Notes under the pieces: generated by a model
Told to the model about the DNA's origin: nothing
Database searches by the model: none
What the model saw: the letters and a program-made list of their open reading frames with translations, nothing else
In this document: positions 36,866 through 47,538 of the stretch, in pieces
Layout: the number at the start of each line of letters is the position of its first letter
Position numbering within the stretch: the stretch's first letter is position 1
NCBI GenBank assembly: GCA_019915015.1
Contig: JAHBBC010000034.1
Coordinates: 62,001 to 126,000, forward strand
From: Auriscalpium vulgare
Lineage: Eukaryota; Basidiomycota; Agaricomycetes; Russulales; Auriscalpiaceae
Direction: 5' to 3'
Length of the DNA stretch: 64,000 nt
Program-made: the position numbers and the translations under genes

Positions 36866-37028
36866 TCTTCTTAACACCGCTGGTAGCGCTACTCTGTACT
36901 ACCCTAGTGCAGAACCCCACGCTGGCGAGCATGGGATGCGCGACTTCAGTCATTCTTCTCAACCATGTGCCGACAGCAGACTCACCTCTCGTCTCCTCGT
37001 TTCATCTTCGCGCGAACTGAATACCTAC

Positions 37029-37436
37029 AGTCCACAATCTCGCGCATCCTCGATGCCGGGAAGTAGTCCTGGTCGTTGGTGAAAACGCGGCGCTTGTTCA
37101 TTTATTCTTTTCAGATCATGTCAGGAGTGTTCACGGGGGTTATTTGGGGCAGGAGTGACTCACCAATGTCCACCCGCTTCGTCTCGAAAGGGATATTCGC
37201 GGCGGAGTAGTTTGAGAATACATTCTCGACTGCGATGTAGTCTGGGTGAGATAGGCCGCACGAATTCCAAGGGATTGACGAGAACTTGGCGTACAAAGGA
37301 AATAGAAGCGACAATGGTGCAGCCTGAACGACCGGCACCTCCGCATAATGCCTCGCCACCTCTGCCGGATTGTCCTCGCTGCCCGCCAGGAAGTAGAAAT
37401 CGAGAACGCCGCCAATGAAATTATGTTCCAGCGTTG
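37029..37436 (-). pseudogene. Truncated GH31 alpha-glucosidase relic
   Basis: This stretch aligns at DNA level, introns included, with about 17,345-17,775 of the intact GH31 gene. Translation pieces are [20 protein letters not shown] against [19 protein letters not shown], and a RHYAEVPVVQ piece against [16 protein letters not shown]. The catalytic DMNEPA region and both ends are missing. Changes such as MWVDID to KRVDIG remove conserved residues. DNA following at 37,440-37,700 matches the region just upstream of the GH31 gene (18,750-19,020), so the copied locus probably suffered an internal deletion. Confidence 0.8.
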
Positions 37437-37504
37437 AGGCCGATGGGAGGACTGTAGAAGATCTTGCATCCCCGATATTGTGTCAGACTGCGATTGAGCA
37501 TCTC

Positions 37505-37700
37505 GCGATCCTATTGCACTCACATTCCACTTGCAGACTGCTCATCGCTCTAATAGAGGCCAGCAATCGCCTCCAATCCTCCGCCCCATCTGGCAACCAT
37601 GCGCGGGTCTTGACAGTGCACTGTTGAGCGCTGGGGCCAGCTGAGGGTAGGGCGAGGAACGATAACGACCTGATCGGACGGTCCGGGACGGTGCCAGGAC
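37505..37700 (+). repeat. Interspersed repeat family, copy 6
   Basis: It has TTGCACTCACATTCCACTTG, CCCCATCTGGCAACC, a CTGAGGG block and GATCGGACGG. It is closest to the copy at 18,845-19,015. A duplicate lies at about 47,607-47,802. Confidence 0.55.
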
Positions 37701-37876
37701 TCTGCTTCTGGCTCTCCTTCCTGAGGAGTGGACTTGAGGATATTCGGAAATGGCGGTTGGAGTTGTGCTGAACGGGCCTAGGTGGCTCCTGTAACCTGGC
37801 AGAGCGACGTGTACACTGGAGGACATCTATTAGTAGCCCCCTACAAACCTACCAATCAATTGTACGCGATGATTGG

Positions 37877-37930
37877 CTTGAACGTTGAGCGTTGAGGAGT
37901 ACTTTGAGGGCGTTGAGAGAGGGAGCTCGC
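37877..37930. repeat. GTTGAGGGC minisatellite, third locus
   Basis: Degenerate GTTGAGCGTTGAGG / GGGCGTTGAGAGAGGGAG units match the repeat at 19,358-19,407. It lies just left of the transposon insertion. A duplicate lies at about 47,979-48,032. Confidence 0.5.
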
Positions 37931-38110
37931 CGTGGTGCGCGCGGGCCGGCTGGCGGTGAGCGTACGTTACAGCTCTTTCGGAAATGTTTGGGCGACGCGC
38001 GTAGAGGTGCCCGGAAAGTCCCGTAAATACAGAGCGCGGCAAAAAGTCACGAAAAGTCAGAATGAAGTTTGCAACCCTCCTGCCGCCCTCTCCAGTCATC
38101 TGCCAGCCAG

Positions 38111-38117
38111 ATAAATA
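38111..38117 (+). promoter_or_regulatory. TATA-like box of the element's internal ORF
   Basis: ATAAATA lies about 30 bp before the ATG at 38,147 inside the transposon, with a C/A-rich leader, a normal fungal core-promoter layout. Confidence 0.35.
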
Positions 38118-38146
38118 CTCATACACACTCATCGAACTATCCTACC

Positions 38147-38338
38147 ATGCCTGTGAACACACGAGGCCGGTCTGTTCTCGCCACGCTGCTCAAAGTTGTC
38201 AACATCGAATCCGAGGACGACGACGCTCCCGCTCTAGAAATCGAAGCACCTGATGCTCCGACACATCACTCAGGTCATGCAGACAGCTTTGTTGATGATG
38301 GGAATGGCAGAGCAAGCGGACGTCGACATTTCTCGTGA
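38147..38338 (+). CDS. Short ORF carried inside the transposon
   Basis: I do not recognise this 63-residue frame. It starts MPVNTRGRSVLATLLKVVNI, has an acidic stretch (ESEDDDAPALEIEAP) and ends SGRRHFS. The frame stops exactly where a canonical GTGAGT donor occurs (38,335), so it may be the first exon of a longer gene, with GC-rich frames continuing to about 38,708. Beyond that the DNA becomes AT-rich like a 3' UTR. It may be a captured host gene fragment or an element-specific accessory gene. No function can be assigned. Confidence 0.35.
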   Translation: MPVNTRGRSVLATLLKVVNIESEDDDAPALEIEAPDAPTHHSGHADSFVDDGNGRASGRRHFS

Positions 38339-39138
38339 GTACCCAGCGACCCAGAGCCCCTCGAACGCACCCACCGACGCCAAACGCCGCTCCCAACGCC
38401 CAACGGCGCGCAACGACGCCCACCACCGCCCATTCCCTCTCCTATCGACTTCCAGCGTCCTCGAGGGCGCCACCGACGTGTTGTATGAGGTTGAATGCTG
38501 CTCACCGGTCAACCTCGTACGACGTCACCTCCGTCCTCGTTCGCCCCGCCGCCCTTGTCGTTCGAGCGCCCCGCTCACCCTCGAGCAACGCTCAGCGTCA
38601 CCGGGCACCGAGCATGAGGCTCCTCAGAGTCCTCAACCACCGGCTTCGACAATGGGTCTGGTCATGGCAGCAAAGGTGATTGCGGTGACGACGGGCCGTC
38701 GATTATGATGTTTGGAGGGGGATATCGCTTTGTATTTCGTTGTACCTGTATGAACTTATACCTTCATGAGTTACCGTATATGACTGTTTTGTTTTGAAAG
38801 TGTCCTGAGAGATGTGCAGTGCGACTGTAGTGCCCATGGTGCCCAGTGCCAGCAGATGAGATGGTAGTACATATATAGCTACGACAGATTCTGTAGTCAG
38901 TCCTATGCAGATCGAACTCACTCATATATTGCTGTATGATGCTACAGGACATGCGCTCGGGGCACAGGATGCTAAGAAGGTCGCACATCCGAGTCCCTGT
39001 CTGAGTATGTATTGGGACTCAATAGTGACAGAGCGATACATAGGCAAGCAGGTTTTTCCTGATGGACGGACGCTCACTCACGACGTCGTTGACAATGAAG
39101 TCAAAGATATTGTGCCCGCTGACGGCGCCCGCAATGAG

Positions 39139-39696
39139 CTAGATCGCTAAGTACCATCGAGAGATAGACCCCCCTCGTATGATTCGGACTGAACAGCTGC
39201 CATCACAACTGCGGCGCGGCCATGGCGAGCGGCCGAGAGTCCGGTTGTCGAAGCTAGACTCGTCTGTGAAGGCGAGTTCGGTGCTGCCGTGTAGTGCTGG
39301 GCCATTGTCGCCCGGTACGTCGCGTTGCGCTGCGGTCTTGCGCAGGATTTTGACCGAAATCCCAGCGGCGTGGAAATTCTCGTGGAGGGAAGTGATGGAA
39401 ATGGGGATGTCATGGAAGACTGCAACCCACTCAGCCAGCTCGTCGAGGTAGAGTGACGGAGCCTCACTGATCAACACCCGTAGCTCCTCCATCACAGCAG
39501 AACTGAGCCTGCGCGGCCTCCCACTCAGCATGCGGTCTACTGCCACGGACCCTGTAAGCAGATGCTGCGCCATCCATCGTTCCATACTGCTGCGAGAAAC
39601 ATTGAGAGCCGCCAACACGACGGGCATCTCCCACCCATCCTGCAGCATCTGGATGCCTCGAATCTTGATTCCATCGTCGATATGGTGGTTTACCAT
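39139..39696 (-). pseudogene. Truncated Tc1/mariner-type transposase
   Basis: The ATG at 39,696 begins MVNHHIDDGIKIRGIQMLQD. A paired helix-turn-helix follows (VVLAALNVSRSSMERW; GRPRRLSSAVMEELRVLI), then SLYLDELAEWVAVFHDIPIS and SLHENFHAAGISVKILRKTA, typical of the Tc1-like DNA-binding region of basidiomycete elements. The first catalytic Asp block is present (ELAFTDESSFDNRT), but after it the frame decays (RIIRGGSISRW) and stops at 185 aa. The family length is about 330 aa. The second Asp and final Asp/Glu of the DDE/DDD triad are absent, replaced by unrelated DNA, so it is inactive. Confidence 0.8.
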
Positions 39697-39853
39697 GCTC
39701 AGGGTGTGGATCGGACAGGATGCGGGGTGTCTGGCAGTCTCTGCAGGCCGTTATCATGTTTTCTGACTTTTCGTGACTTTTCGCCGCGCTCTGTATTTAC
39801 GGGACTTTCCGGGCACCTCTACGCGCGTCGCCCAAACATTTCCGAAAGAGCTG

Positions 39854-40345
39854 TATGACCACCGTCGCAGCCGAGAGCCGGCCCATGATGGGTCAACATC
39901 GCCTCGCCCGTCGCCTCGCGGTCACTCGAGTACTCACACCACTCGTCCTGGCGATAGTCATGTCTGTCACAGTTCCGCTCAGACCTTGGCGACTGGCGAC
40001 AGTGATCATGCGTCCTCCTGCTGCCCTTACATCCTAACCGGCTTGTAACCGGCCTAACCTGAGTGTGCCTCCGCTCAGTGACTACACTGGAACATGTGCT
40101 AGCTTCGTGTCACAGGAGAAGGTACTTCATTGACGGTGGTCCACCTTAATGTCGCAGAGGTTCGTCTTCGTTGAGATACAAGCACGGCCTGAGCTTCTGA
40201 TTTAGTCTGACCATGTAATGGAGATCTACTAGGATGCTATATAACAGTTCGAGTATGCGCATCGCGGTCCATGTCGTGGAGATACAGTGGAGATACGCAC
40301 GACTGTTAATCGACTAAGTATTTAAGTAATCCGGCAGTCACTGCA
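39854..40345. other. Spacer with FunK1 3' flank
   Basis: No gene is seen. From about 40,120 the DNA resembles FunK1 3' flanks (the GAGCTTCTGATTT and ATGCGCATCG blocks). Copied at 49,959-50,448. Confidence 0.45.
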
Positions 40346-41290
40346 CTAGATATTGTATCCGTGTCGCTTCACGATGTCAAGAAAGTCACTGTAATAGGTA
40401 TCATCCGGTGTCCGGCCAAGCGTGGGCTGGATACCGTACATGTCCATGCTGCGTCGGTTGGCCTGCAATGCGACGAACCCGAGAAGTTCCTTGGCGAGTG
40501 GCCACTCATCCTTCCAAGCCTCCGGCGGGTTGTCGATGTAAGACTGCACGCCTGATGACAAAAAAGCCAACTTTTCTTTGTAGCATCGATCATGGTCTCC
40601 TGTATCCCACACGTCGGCTGGACCTCCCCTGAGCCTCTTGCCGTCTTCGCGGAAGCCGAAGAACACAAAGGTGAGGATCCAGATGAACGATTCCAGTTCG
40701 TCATAGTAGGTCCTCTCGATTTTCCTGGCCCGATACCTGGAATTGAGGAGCTCGAGCGGCATGAAGGGGATGGTGCCGGTGCGTTTTCGGCAGCTGTGGG
40801 CATTTTCTTGTCCTTCGGTATCCCAATCTTTGAGAACGCCGCATACGGCGCCGTTCTCCCTGTCGTACATGAGGTTGTACAGGCTAGGACCTCTGAGTTG
40901 GATGCCGTTTTTCCATTGATCATGATGATGGCCTATATACAAGTCAGCGCGACTCGGAGAGGATTTGAGGGGCGACGTACACTTTACACAATCGAACCAC
41001 GCTTTCACAAATTCGCGGCCGCGCAGTTCATGGATCGGGCGCAGCGTTTTGGCGACGATGCCGCGAGGCATACGGTGCCTAGGGACGCTTGTGGGCTAGG
41101 TGAGCAGTTGAGCATGATTTCAGGTGTGATCAAAGACTAACCTGGCACCGTGACCTCCGGTCTGCGCTTGAGATGTAGTCCCCTTGTTGTCGGAGGGCGT
41201 CGCCTGCAAGCCCTGCACAGGCTGGATCTGAGGCGGCGTTGTAGGAGGCTCAGGGCCCGCGACATTGACGAGGTTATTGGTATCAGACAT
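40346..41290 (-). CDS. N-lobe-deleted FunK1 pseudokinase
   Basis: The ATG at 41,290 starts MSDTNNLVNVAGPEPPTTPP, a disordered N-terminus comparable to exon 1 of the full-length FunK1 gene (both carry Gln/Pro-rich sequence and a SQAQ motif). An intron starting GTTAGT and ending CCCTAG joins GGHGAR to HRMPRGIVAKTLRPIHELRG, already in the C-lobe-proximal region. The whole N-lobe is therefore skipped. REFVKAWFDCVKC is joined by the conserved intron to HHDQWKNG. The catalytic loop reads LRGPSLYNLMY, so HRD has become LRG and the catalytic Asp is lost. LKDWD is kept. The rest (TIPFMPLELLNSRY, DELESFIWILTFVFFGF, to IVKRHGYNI) is open. The product would be a catalytically dead C-lobe protein. Duplicate: 51,393-50,449. 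Confidence 0.65.
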
Positions 41291-42012
41291 TAGACCTGGG
41301 ATGCAGGCCGTGAGGTTCGATGTTAGCTGTAACAGAGCGGCTGTCGGGCTCACAGAGTATCAAAGGCAGCGACGATGAGGTGGTTGTTGCGGTCAGAAAG
41401 CTGAGAGACGCTGCTCTTGAGGTAACCATACCGCTGGCGCTCCTAGTGGCCCGGCCGAGCACAACGTCACAGCTGCGGTCGGACGGATGGAGACCGAAGA
41501 GGTGGCTCGATTTCTGATGGGTGGCGACTACGGCAAAAATACAACAACGTTATTCGCGACGCGCTTCTTGTGCCACGACCACGCACCTTCGATACTACAA
41601 GAAGATCCCTGCAACGAGATGGCTTATTGTTCTGAGGTACGCGACGCCTAACCGAAAGAATGAATGGAGAGCGTAAGCGTCACGGTTCCCGGTCCTTGTG
41701 CTTACTACTTACAGTACTTGCGTTTGGGCCGCGTAGTAACATCAGGGCTCCTCAGGGGAACCTGATCTGCAGAAGGCCAGCGTTCTGGAAGTTCGACGCC
41801 GGCAAATGGTGTGTATCTGCGATTCGGATCTGATGGAGTACGCGTAATTGTTCTTGTGCAAGGACATGTGGATCACGCAGAAGATCTTGCGCCGTTGTCT
41901 GCTTGTTCTCTGCGTATTGATCCTTCGACTTGAGATCTGGTTGAGATCTGCTCTCGTCAACGGTCTTCTGCCGCGAAATGCCAGAAAGCATTGACGAACG
42001 GGTGCAACACGT
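41291..42012. other. Intergenic interval
   Basis: No supported gene. A minus-strand frame near 41,991-41,752 contains AQDLLRDPHVLAQEQLRVLH, which looks protein-like but is too short and without a recognised family; it may be an exon relic. Copied at 51,394-52,115. Confidence 0.4.
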
Positions 42013-42552
42013 TCATTTGGGCCGCCACTGATTCGATGTAAGCGTGTGAACGACGAACGTATGGTAATCAGTACGAACTAGACGACGCCGCGGCCGCAGG
42101 AGCTCGAGGGGCATGTAGGGTGTGGTGCGTGCGTTCTTGGGTGTCGTGGGTGCTGTCTCCGTCGACGTTGGCAACTCCCAGTCGCTTAGAACGTCGCAGG
42201 TGGCGCTGCAACCTTCGCAGCACATGGGATGAGAGATGATTGTCGTGTCTCCACGAACGATGATGACCGTGACTAGTACTTTTGTACCTGTCAGTGTGAC
42301 TACAAAACTCATCCAGGTGCAACGTACATTTCGCGCAAGTAAGCCACGCCTTGACAAATGCATAGAATAGCTGTTCAGCTCCCGACCGCGTGAAGACCAC
42401 GACGCGAAGTACATGGTGCCAACTGGCATTTGATGACAGACTCCTGAGAGCATGATTGAAGCATGAAGTTGACCGTCGCCCGATTTCGAATAGAGAACGA
42501 GAGAGCCGATGGAGCCACGAGTCAGCGGCGATGGAGCGATGCGCGAGGACAT
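42013..42552 (-). pseudogene. Decayed FunK1 copy
   Basis: It starts MSSRIAPSPLTRGSIGSL, similar to the MPSRILALPP start of the open copies. Recognisable FunK1 pieces are AFVKAWLTCAKC, then in another frame DVLSDWELP (DWD reduced to DWE) and TTPYMPLELL. The catalytic HRD loop is not recognisable, and several frameshifts separate the pieces. Duplicate: 52,655-52,116. Confidence 0.65.
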
Positions 42553-42896
42553 CTGCACGGGAAACGCAGGGCGATGTATAGTACAATGCGCAGCGACTGG
42601 CAAGATTCCTGTCGACGAGAGTTGTACGCGGAAGAGGCCCGGCAGAAGCCGGCCGTTTGGCATACCATCGGCTCCCGGTCCACCGTGATTTCGCAGAGGT
42701 CTCGTCTGCGTCGCACAATCTGAGCTTCTGATTTCACTATGTACAAGACGTGTCTGCTACATTATAATAGTACATACGAGAATGCGCATTGACGATGCAG
42801 TCCATGTCCTGAAGGTACGCGTAATTCAATCAAAATCTACCTGCATGCCAGAAAAAAGTACAAATCGGTGTGGAGTGGGTATTGCATTGCGTGGAG

Positions 42897-43760
42897 TCAC
42901 TGCACTGAATATTCGAGTACCTTCATGACCTCCTGCACTTTCTCGTAATAGGCATCATCCGATGTGGGGTCAATGACTTTGACGGGCTTAGCCCCCCGGG
43001 GAACGATGACAGTGGCTGGTTTGGTGGTCTGTCGGATGAGCCAGGCTACTGCGGTGAGGTTGAGAAGGCTATATGCTAGTGGCCAGTCATCCTTCCAAAC
43101 CTCCGCAATGTCTTCCTTCTCCATGCCATCTATCACAAAGACGAGCTTCTTCTCGTAACATTCCTCATAGTCTCCTGTTTCCCATGTGGCGGCTGGCCGC
43201 GGACCTTTCTTGAGCCTCTCCCCGTCTTCGCCGAAGCTGAGGAACTCAAACACGAGGACCCAGACGAACTACTCCAGGTCGTGATAGTAGGTCCTCGCGA
43301 TCTTTCCATCCCAGTACTCGGAATCGAGTAGCGCGAGCGGCATGAAGGGGACGGTGCCGGTGCGTTCTACGTAGGTGTGCTCTCCTGAGATGTTTCCCAG
43401 GTCCCAATCGTTGAGAATGCCGTGAACGGTGCCGTCTGAATCCTTGTAGTACATGAGGTTGGCGAGGCTCGGATCTCTGTGTTGAATGCCCTCTTTCCAC
43501 ACATGATAATGGCCTAGATACAAGTCAGCGTGACTCAGAGTAAGTTGAAGTGGCGACGTACACTTAACACAGTCATACCACGCTTTCACGAATTCTGGGC
43601 GGCGCAGTTCACGGATCGGCTGCAGCGACTGGAAGGCGACGGTGCGAGGCGCGCGGCGATTGAGGTTCGATAGAGGACGAAGTGTATCACAAATGCCGCC
43701 CATCTCCAAATGAGGGTTCTCAGAGTCAGCCGGCGGCAAAGCGAGGATGCGCGAGGGCAT
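42897..43760 (-). pseudogene. FunK1 C-lobe copy with a nonsense mutation
   Basis: This is the close relative of 20,537-19,677: MPSRILALPPADSENPHLEM, HRDPSLANLMY and LNDWDLGNI are all present. After YYHDLE the codon TCG is TAG (43,271-43,269), whereas both open relatives continue SFVWVL. The frame beyond the stop is intact to VQEVMKVLEYSVQ. The intron is 48 nt, also a multiple of three. The stop is shared by the duplicate at 53,862-53,000, so it predates the 10.1-kb duplication. The truncated product would keep HRD and DWD but lose the rest of the C-lobe. Confidence 0.8.
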
Positions 43761-44052
43761 GCGCAGCGAGAACGTGAATGCGAGCAGGCGCCTGGCGTGG
43801 GGGCGGGTGGTCGTGGAGGTGAAAGAGCCTGAGCGAGGGAAATGGGAACAATGATTTTGAGCGACACCAACGGCGGCGTGCCAAACTCGAGGTAGGTGTG
43901 GGTGTCGGCTGTCGACAAGGCTGCCACGATGTATGCATGCGGTCAGGGTGCCGGCGCGACTGGGCGTCTGCCGTGGAGATACGCGTACGACTGTGAATGT
44001 TTAGTCGAAATGCAGCGACTTGTATGCCAAAATGATAGCACTTACGGTTTGG

Positions 44053-45222
44053 TTTGCACTGGGCATTGGATCGCGCGGCGTCACTGCACCAGATATCCGT
44101 GTCGCTTCACGATGTCAAGAACGGCACTGTAATGGGTATCATCCAGTATCGGCTCAGGGACGGCTTGGAAATCGAACATGCTCAAGTCTCGTCGGTGGAG
44201 CTGATATGATCACCCAGAGGAGATTAATGGCTAGAAGCCACTGAGTCTTCCAAGCCTCCGGCGGGTTTTCAATATAAGGTATGACGTCTCGCGTCAAAAA
44301 GCACAATTTCTTCTCGGAGCACGCCACATAGTCTCCTGTGAGCCACGCGCCAGCTGCTCTTTTGGTCTCCGTCTTGCGGTCACAGTCGAAGTTGAGGAGT
44401 ACAAAGGTGAAGGCCCATATGAGCGATAGGCCTTGATAGTAGGTCCTCTCGATTGTTCCAGCCCAGTACTCGGAATTGAGGAGCTCGAGCGGCATGAAGG
44501 GGATTGAGCCCGTGCGGTCTAGGTAGCTGTCGGCGATGATGGCCTAGGTACAAATCAGCGCGCGACTCGGACACAAATCCCGGCGCGACGTACTTCTCAC
44601 ACAATCGAGCCACGCTTTTACGAACTCGTCGCCACGCAGCTCGCGGACCGGCTGTGCGGCTGTAGCATTTCGATTGCGATGGTGCGAAGCACATGTCGGC
44701 CGACGTTCGCGACGGGACGAGGCCCGGGGCTTCACGGATGCCGCGCGTTTCCGAATGAAAGGAGTTGATGGCGCCATGGGTTGGCGGCGGCGATGCGATG
44801 GCGCGCGGAGGCATGTACAGTGATGGCGTGGATGCGCCGTGGGGTCGTGGGCGCAAGTAGTGCGCGCAGGGGCGTGGTGTGATGCGGTGTGGTGCCGGGT
44901 CGTTGGGTAGGGTTGGGTGCTGTCGGGCGAGAGGTTGAGCGTGGGCATTGAGGAAACGATATGAACGCAACGAACGGCAGTGGGTGATGTCCGTTGTCGA
45001 CAAGTGCCCCTGCCACGATGTATGCGCGCATCAGGGTTGGGCGCCGGGCGCGGATCGACGACGACTCGAGGACGCGCCTCGTGCCGTGCATGTGGAGAGC
45101 GATCGTGCGTTGAGTGCAGACCACAGGGGATGATACTGGCTATGAAAGATGAGGATGCGCGCGAGTGTAGCTCCCTGCACAGTCACCTGTGCTCGAAGGT
45201 TGAACGTCAGCTACTCCACCTT
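44053..45222. repeat. Segment X2
   Basis: Identical to 20,841-22,010 and 54,155-55,324. It ends at the CCTT of the duplication junction (45,219-45,222), where the sequence switches to that found after 35,118. Confidence 0.85.
44081..44814 (-). pseudogene. FunK1 pseudogene lacking the catalytic loop (copy 2)
   Basis: Identical to 21,602-20,869: MPPRAIASPP start, HRD-DWD block deleted, activation-segment and C-terminal pieces in several frames. Confidence 0.8.
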
Positions 45223-45541
45223 CAAGCGTTCCAACAGGATGTCTTTCTTAGGCGCGTCCGACTGACAACCGTCAGGAAGAACGTGAGAAGCTCGTCGAAG
45301 CTGCATATCTTCTTCGACCTGACGTCGACCTTTACCCACGGTCGGACGTCACGAACGCTGGGATCGTGGTTGTGAGCGTCGAGCATGACCAGAGTCGCAA
45401 TCGAACTCACGTGAAGCTATAGGCTCCGCTTTGCGCCTGCGACGCGAGTCCCTTATTTTCCCCGGGCGTGCTGTTATGTGAGCCCGCCGACGGGACAGGA
45501 ATTTCTCCGCGACGGGGCGTAGCAGGTTGGTTGCCGGACAT
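45223..45541 (-). pseudogene. Truncated 5' end of the full-length FunK1 gene
   Basis: It carries the promoter and first exons of the gene starting at 35,438 (MSGNQPATPRRG, then VRDVRPWVKVDVRSKK and DELLTFFLT). It is cut at the duplication junction within the LERLKAVLP region. One base is missing at about 45,271 (CCGTC instead of CCGGTC), which shifts frame just after FFLT. No kinase domain remains. Downstream, X2 sequence replaces the rest of the gene. Confidence 0.85.
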
Positions 45542-47131
45542 GACTTGATCTATCGCAGGCGTCAGCGTCAGTATCAGCGGCGGGGTAGAGTCAGGCTGCC
45601 GCGCTCACAGAGTAGTATCGAAGATACCTGTGAAGATGTGGAAAGATATTGTGAGGTTTAGAGAGGCATCCAAGGCGCGCATTTATACTGTTGGCGCACC
45701 GGTCTGTCGGGGTCGGTGGCGAGATACAGCCGGCGTTCCGCACACGTTCCCACGTTGCGACTCCGTTGACTCCGAGTCGGAACAACGTTGGGCAGTTGAC
45801 TACAACAACGAACGCTGATTGTATTTTCGAGTTTGAAATTACATTCCCGTACGATAAGTCCCTGGAACACATAGTACTAACGGTTCGGCGGGTACTGTGC
45901 ACCCGTCGCCCGCTGAGAGGCACCGTCCGTTGCAGTCGCCACCGCACGACTCGTAGGCAAATCGCCATGTACTATTCGATCTGACTCGACAATTTCAAAT
46001 CCTGTGATCCCTGGCCCGATCTATTGTACTGTGATCGAAGTGGCCGCGGTGGCGAGCTTCCTCACTTGTTCCCTTTCTAGCTTCCGACCAGGATGGCAAG
46101 GGATTCGAACGACATCTGCCGGTACATAAACACGTCGCCATGGCGGAGAAATAAACAATAGCGATCCGGCACAATGCCACCGCATTATTTTCCATGCGAG
46201 TCGACAGTGGAGTACGTAGATAGTGCGTGACCGCCGCCGCATCATTCCCGCTAACACGCAAGTATTGTGATTAACCGAGACAACGCGAACTTCCTTGGGA
46301 AGTTGAACAAGCCCCACGATCCACAAGGCACGGCAGCGGCGTACACAATCATGTCACGCGTTGATGAGTTCGTCGTTCAGTTTCGAAGATCGTTTGTCTC
46401 CGAGGCTGACCTTGACACAGAAGATAATAGTTCTATTATAGAAGATCGTCTGCAGACGCGAAGCACAAGGGGACTTACGTTTGAAGAAAGACGGAGAGCA
46501 TCAAGAACGTCGCCGCCTTCGAAATAGAAAACGGGCAGAGACGGATGTTGTCGCCATGGGCTCAGCCCCACGTAACATCTAGATCACTGTAGAACCGTGC
46601 AGCTATGCTGTGCGTGCATGTGAGTAAGACGTGGGCAAGCAGTGCCAGCAGAGATCCTCGACGGCCGAGCGAGAGTCGGAGCAAGGCTAACTTGCCGCCA
46701 CCCAGGCCGGCTGGCGGATGCGGAACCATGCGCCTGATTCGACTCACCCCGCGATCCTGCTGGCACTCGCAGATCGCTCGTCGCTCTGAGAGACCCCTGC
46801 GATCCATTGCTGTCTCCCATCTGGGCACGAAAGAGCTATGTGATGGGCAGTTTTAATAGCACGGTCTTGAGCGTGAGTCCTGGGCGAGGGACTCGAGCGT
46901 GAGTCCTGGGCGAGGTACAAGTGATGACACGGTCGGACGGTGCGCCGGAAGCTCAGGTAACTCTTGTGTCTTCTTAACACCGCTGGTAGCGCTACTCTGT
47001 ACTACCCTAGTGCAGAACCCCACGCTGGCGAGCATGGGATGCGCGACTTCAGTCATTCTTCTCAACCATGTGCCGACAGCAGACTCACCTCTCGTCTCCT
47101 CGTTTCATCTTCGCGCGAACTGAATACCTAC

Positions 47132-47538
47132 AGTCCACAATCTCGCGCATCCTCGATGCCGGGAAGTAGTCCTGGTCGTTGGTGAAAACGCGGCGCTTGT
47201 TCATTTATTCTTTTCAGATCATGTCAGGAGTGTTCACGGGGTTATTTGGGGCAGGAGTGACTCACCAATGTCCACCCGCTTCGTCTCGAAAGGGATATTC
47301 GCGGCGGAGTAGTTTGAGAATACATTCTCGACTGCGATGTAGTCTGGGTGAGATAGGCCGCACGAATTCCAAGGGATTGACGAGAACTTGGCGTACAAAG
47401 GAAATAGAAGCGACAATGGTGCAGCCTGAACGACCGGCACCTCCGCATAATGCCTCGCCACCTCTGCCGGATTGTCCTCGCTGCCCGCCAGGAAGTAGAA
47501 ATCGAGAACGCCGCCAATGAAATTATGTTCCAGCGTTG
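47132..47538 (-). pseudogene. GH31 relic (duplicate)
   Basis: Duplicate of 37,029-37,436, differing only by one G fewer in a G run (47,238-47,241). Confidence 0.78.

Larger units (their letters stand above)
35439..37028. other. Intergenic interval upstream of the full-length FunK1 gene
   Basis: It holds the FunK1 promoter, an interspersed repeat copy at 36,655-36,865 and a two-unit direct repeat at 36,768-36,812. A frame from an ATG at 36,248 (MSRVDEFVVQFRRSFVSEAD, ending about 36,424) has no known match and is too short to support. A tRNA-like string near 36,000 was rejected. The interval is copied at 45,542-47,131. Confidence 0.45.
37970..39853. mobile_element. Tc1/mariner-type element with 93-bp terminal inverted repeats
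   Basis: The element is bounded by inverted repeats (37,970-38,062 and 39,761-39,853) starting CAGCTCTTTCGGAAATG, identical except for one base. Directly outside both ends is TA (37,968-37,969 and 39,854-39,855), the target duplication expected for Tc1/mariner insertion. Inside are a truncated transposase on the minus strand and, at the left, an unrelated-looking gene fragment on the plus strand with its own TATA-like box and a 3'-UTR-like AT-rich tract. The near-perfect TIRs suggest fairly recent mobility. The broken transposase makes it non-autonomous. Confidence 0.88.
35119..45222. repeat. 10.1-kb tandem duplication, first copy
   Basis: The whole segment recurs directly downstream at 45,223-55,324. 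The differences found are all single bases in short runs: GG to G at 35,167, G5 to G4 at 37,135, G3 to G4 at 39,702 and C6 to C5 at 42,992. I noticed no substitutions. At the junction the sequences before and after share only CCTT (35,115-35,118; 45,219-45,222). Confidence 0.92.
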
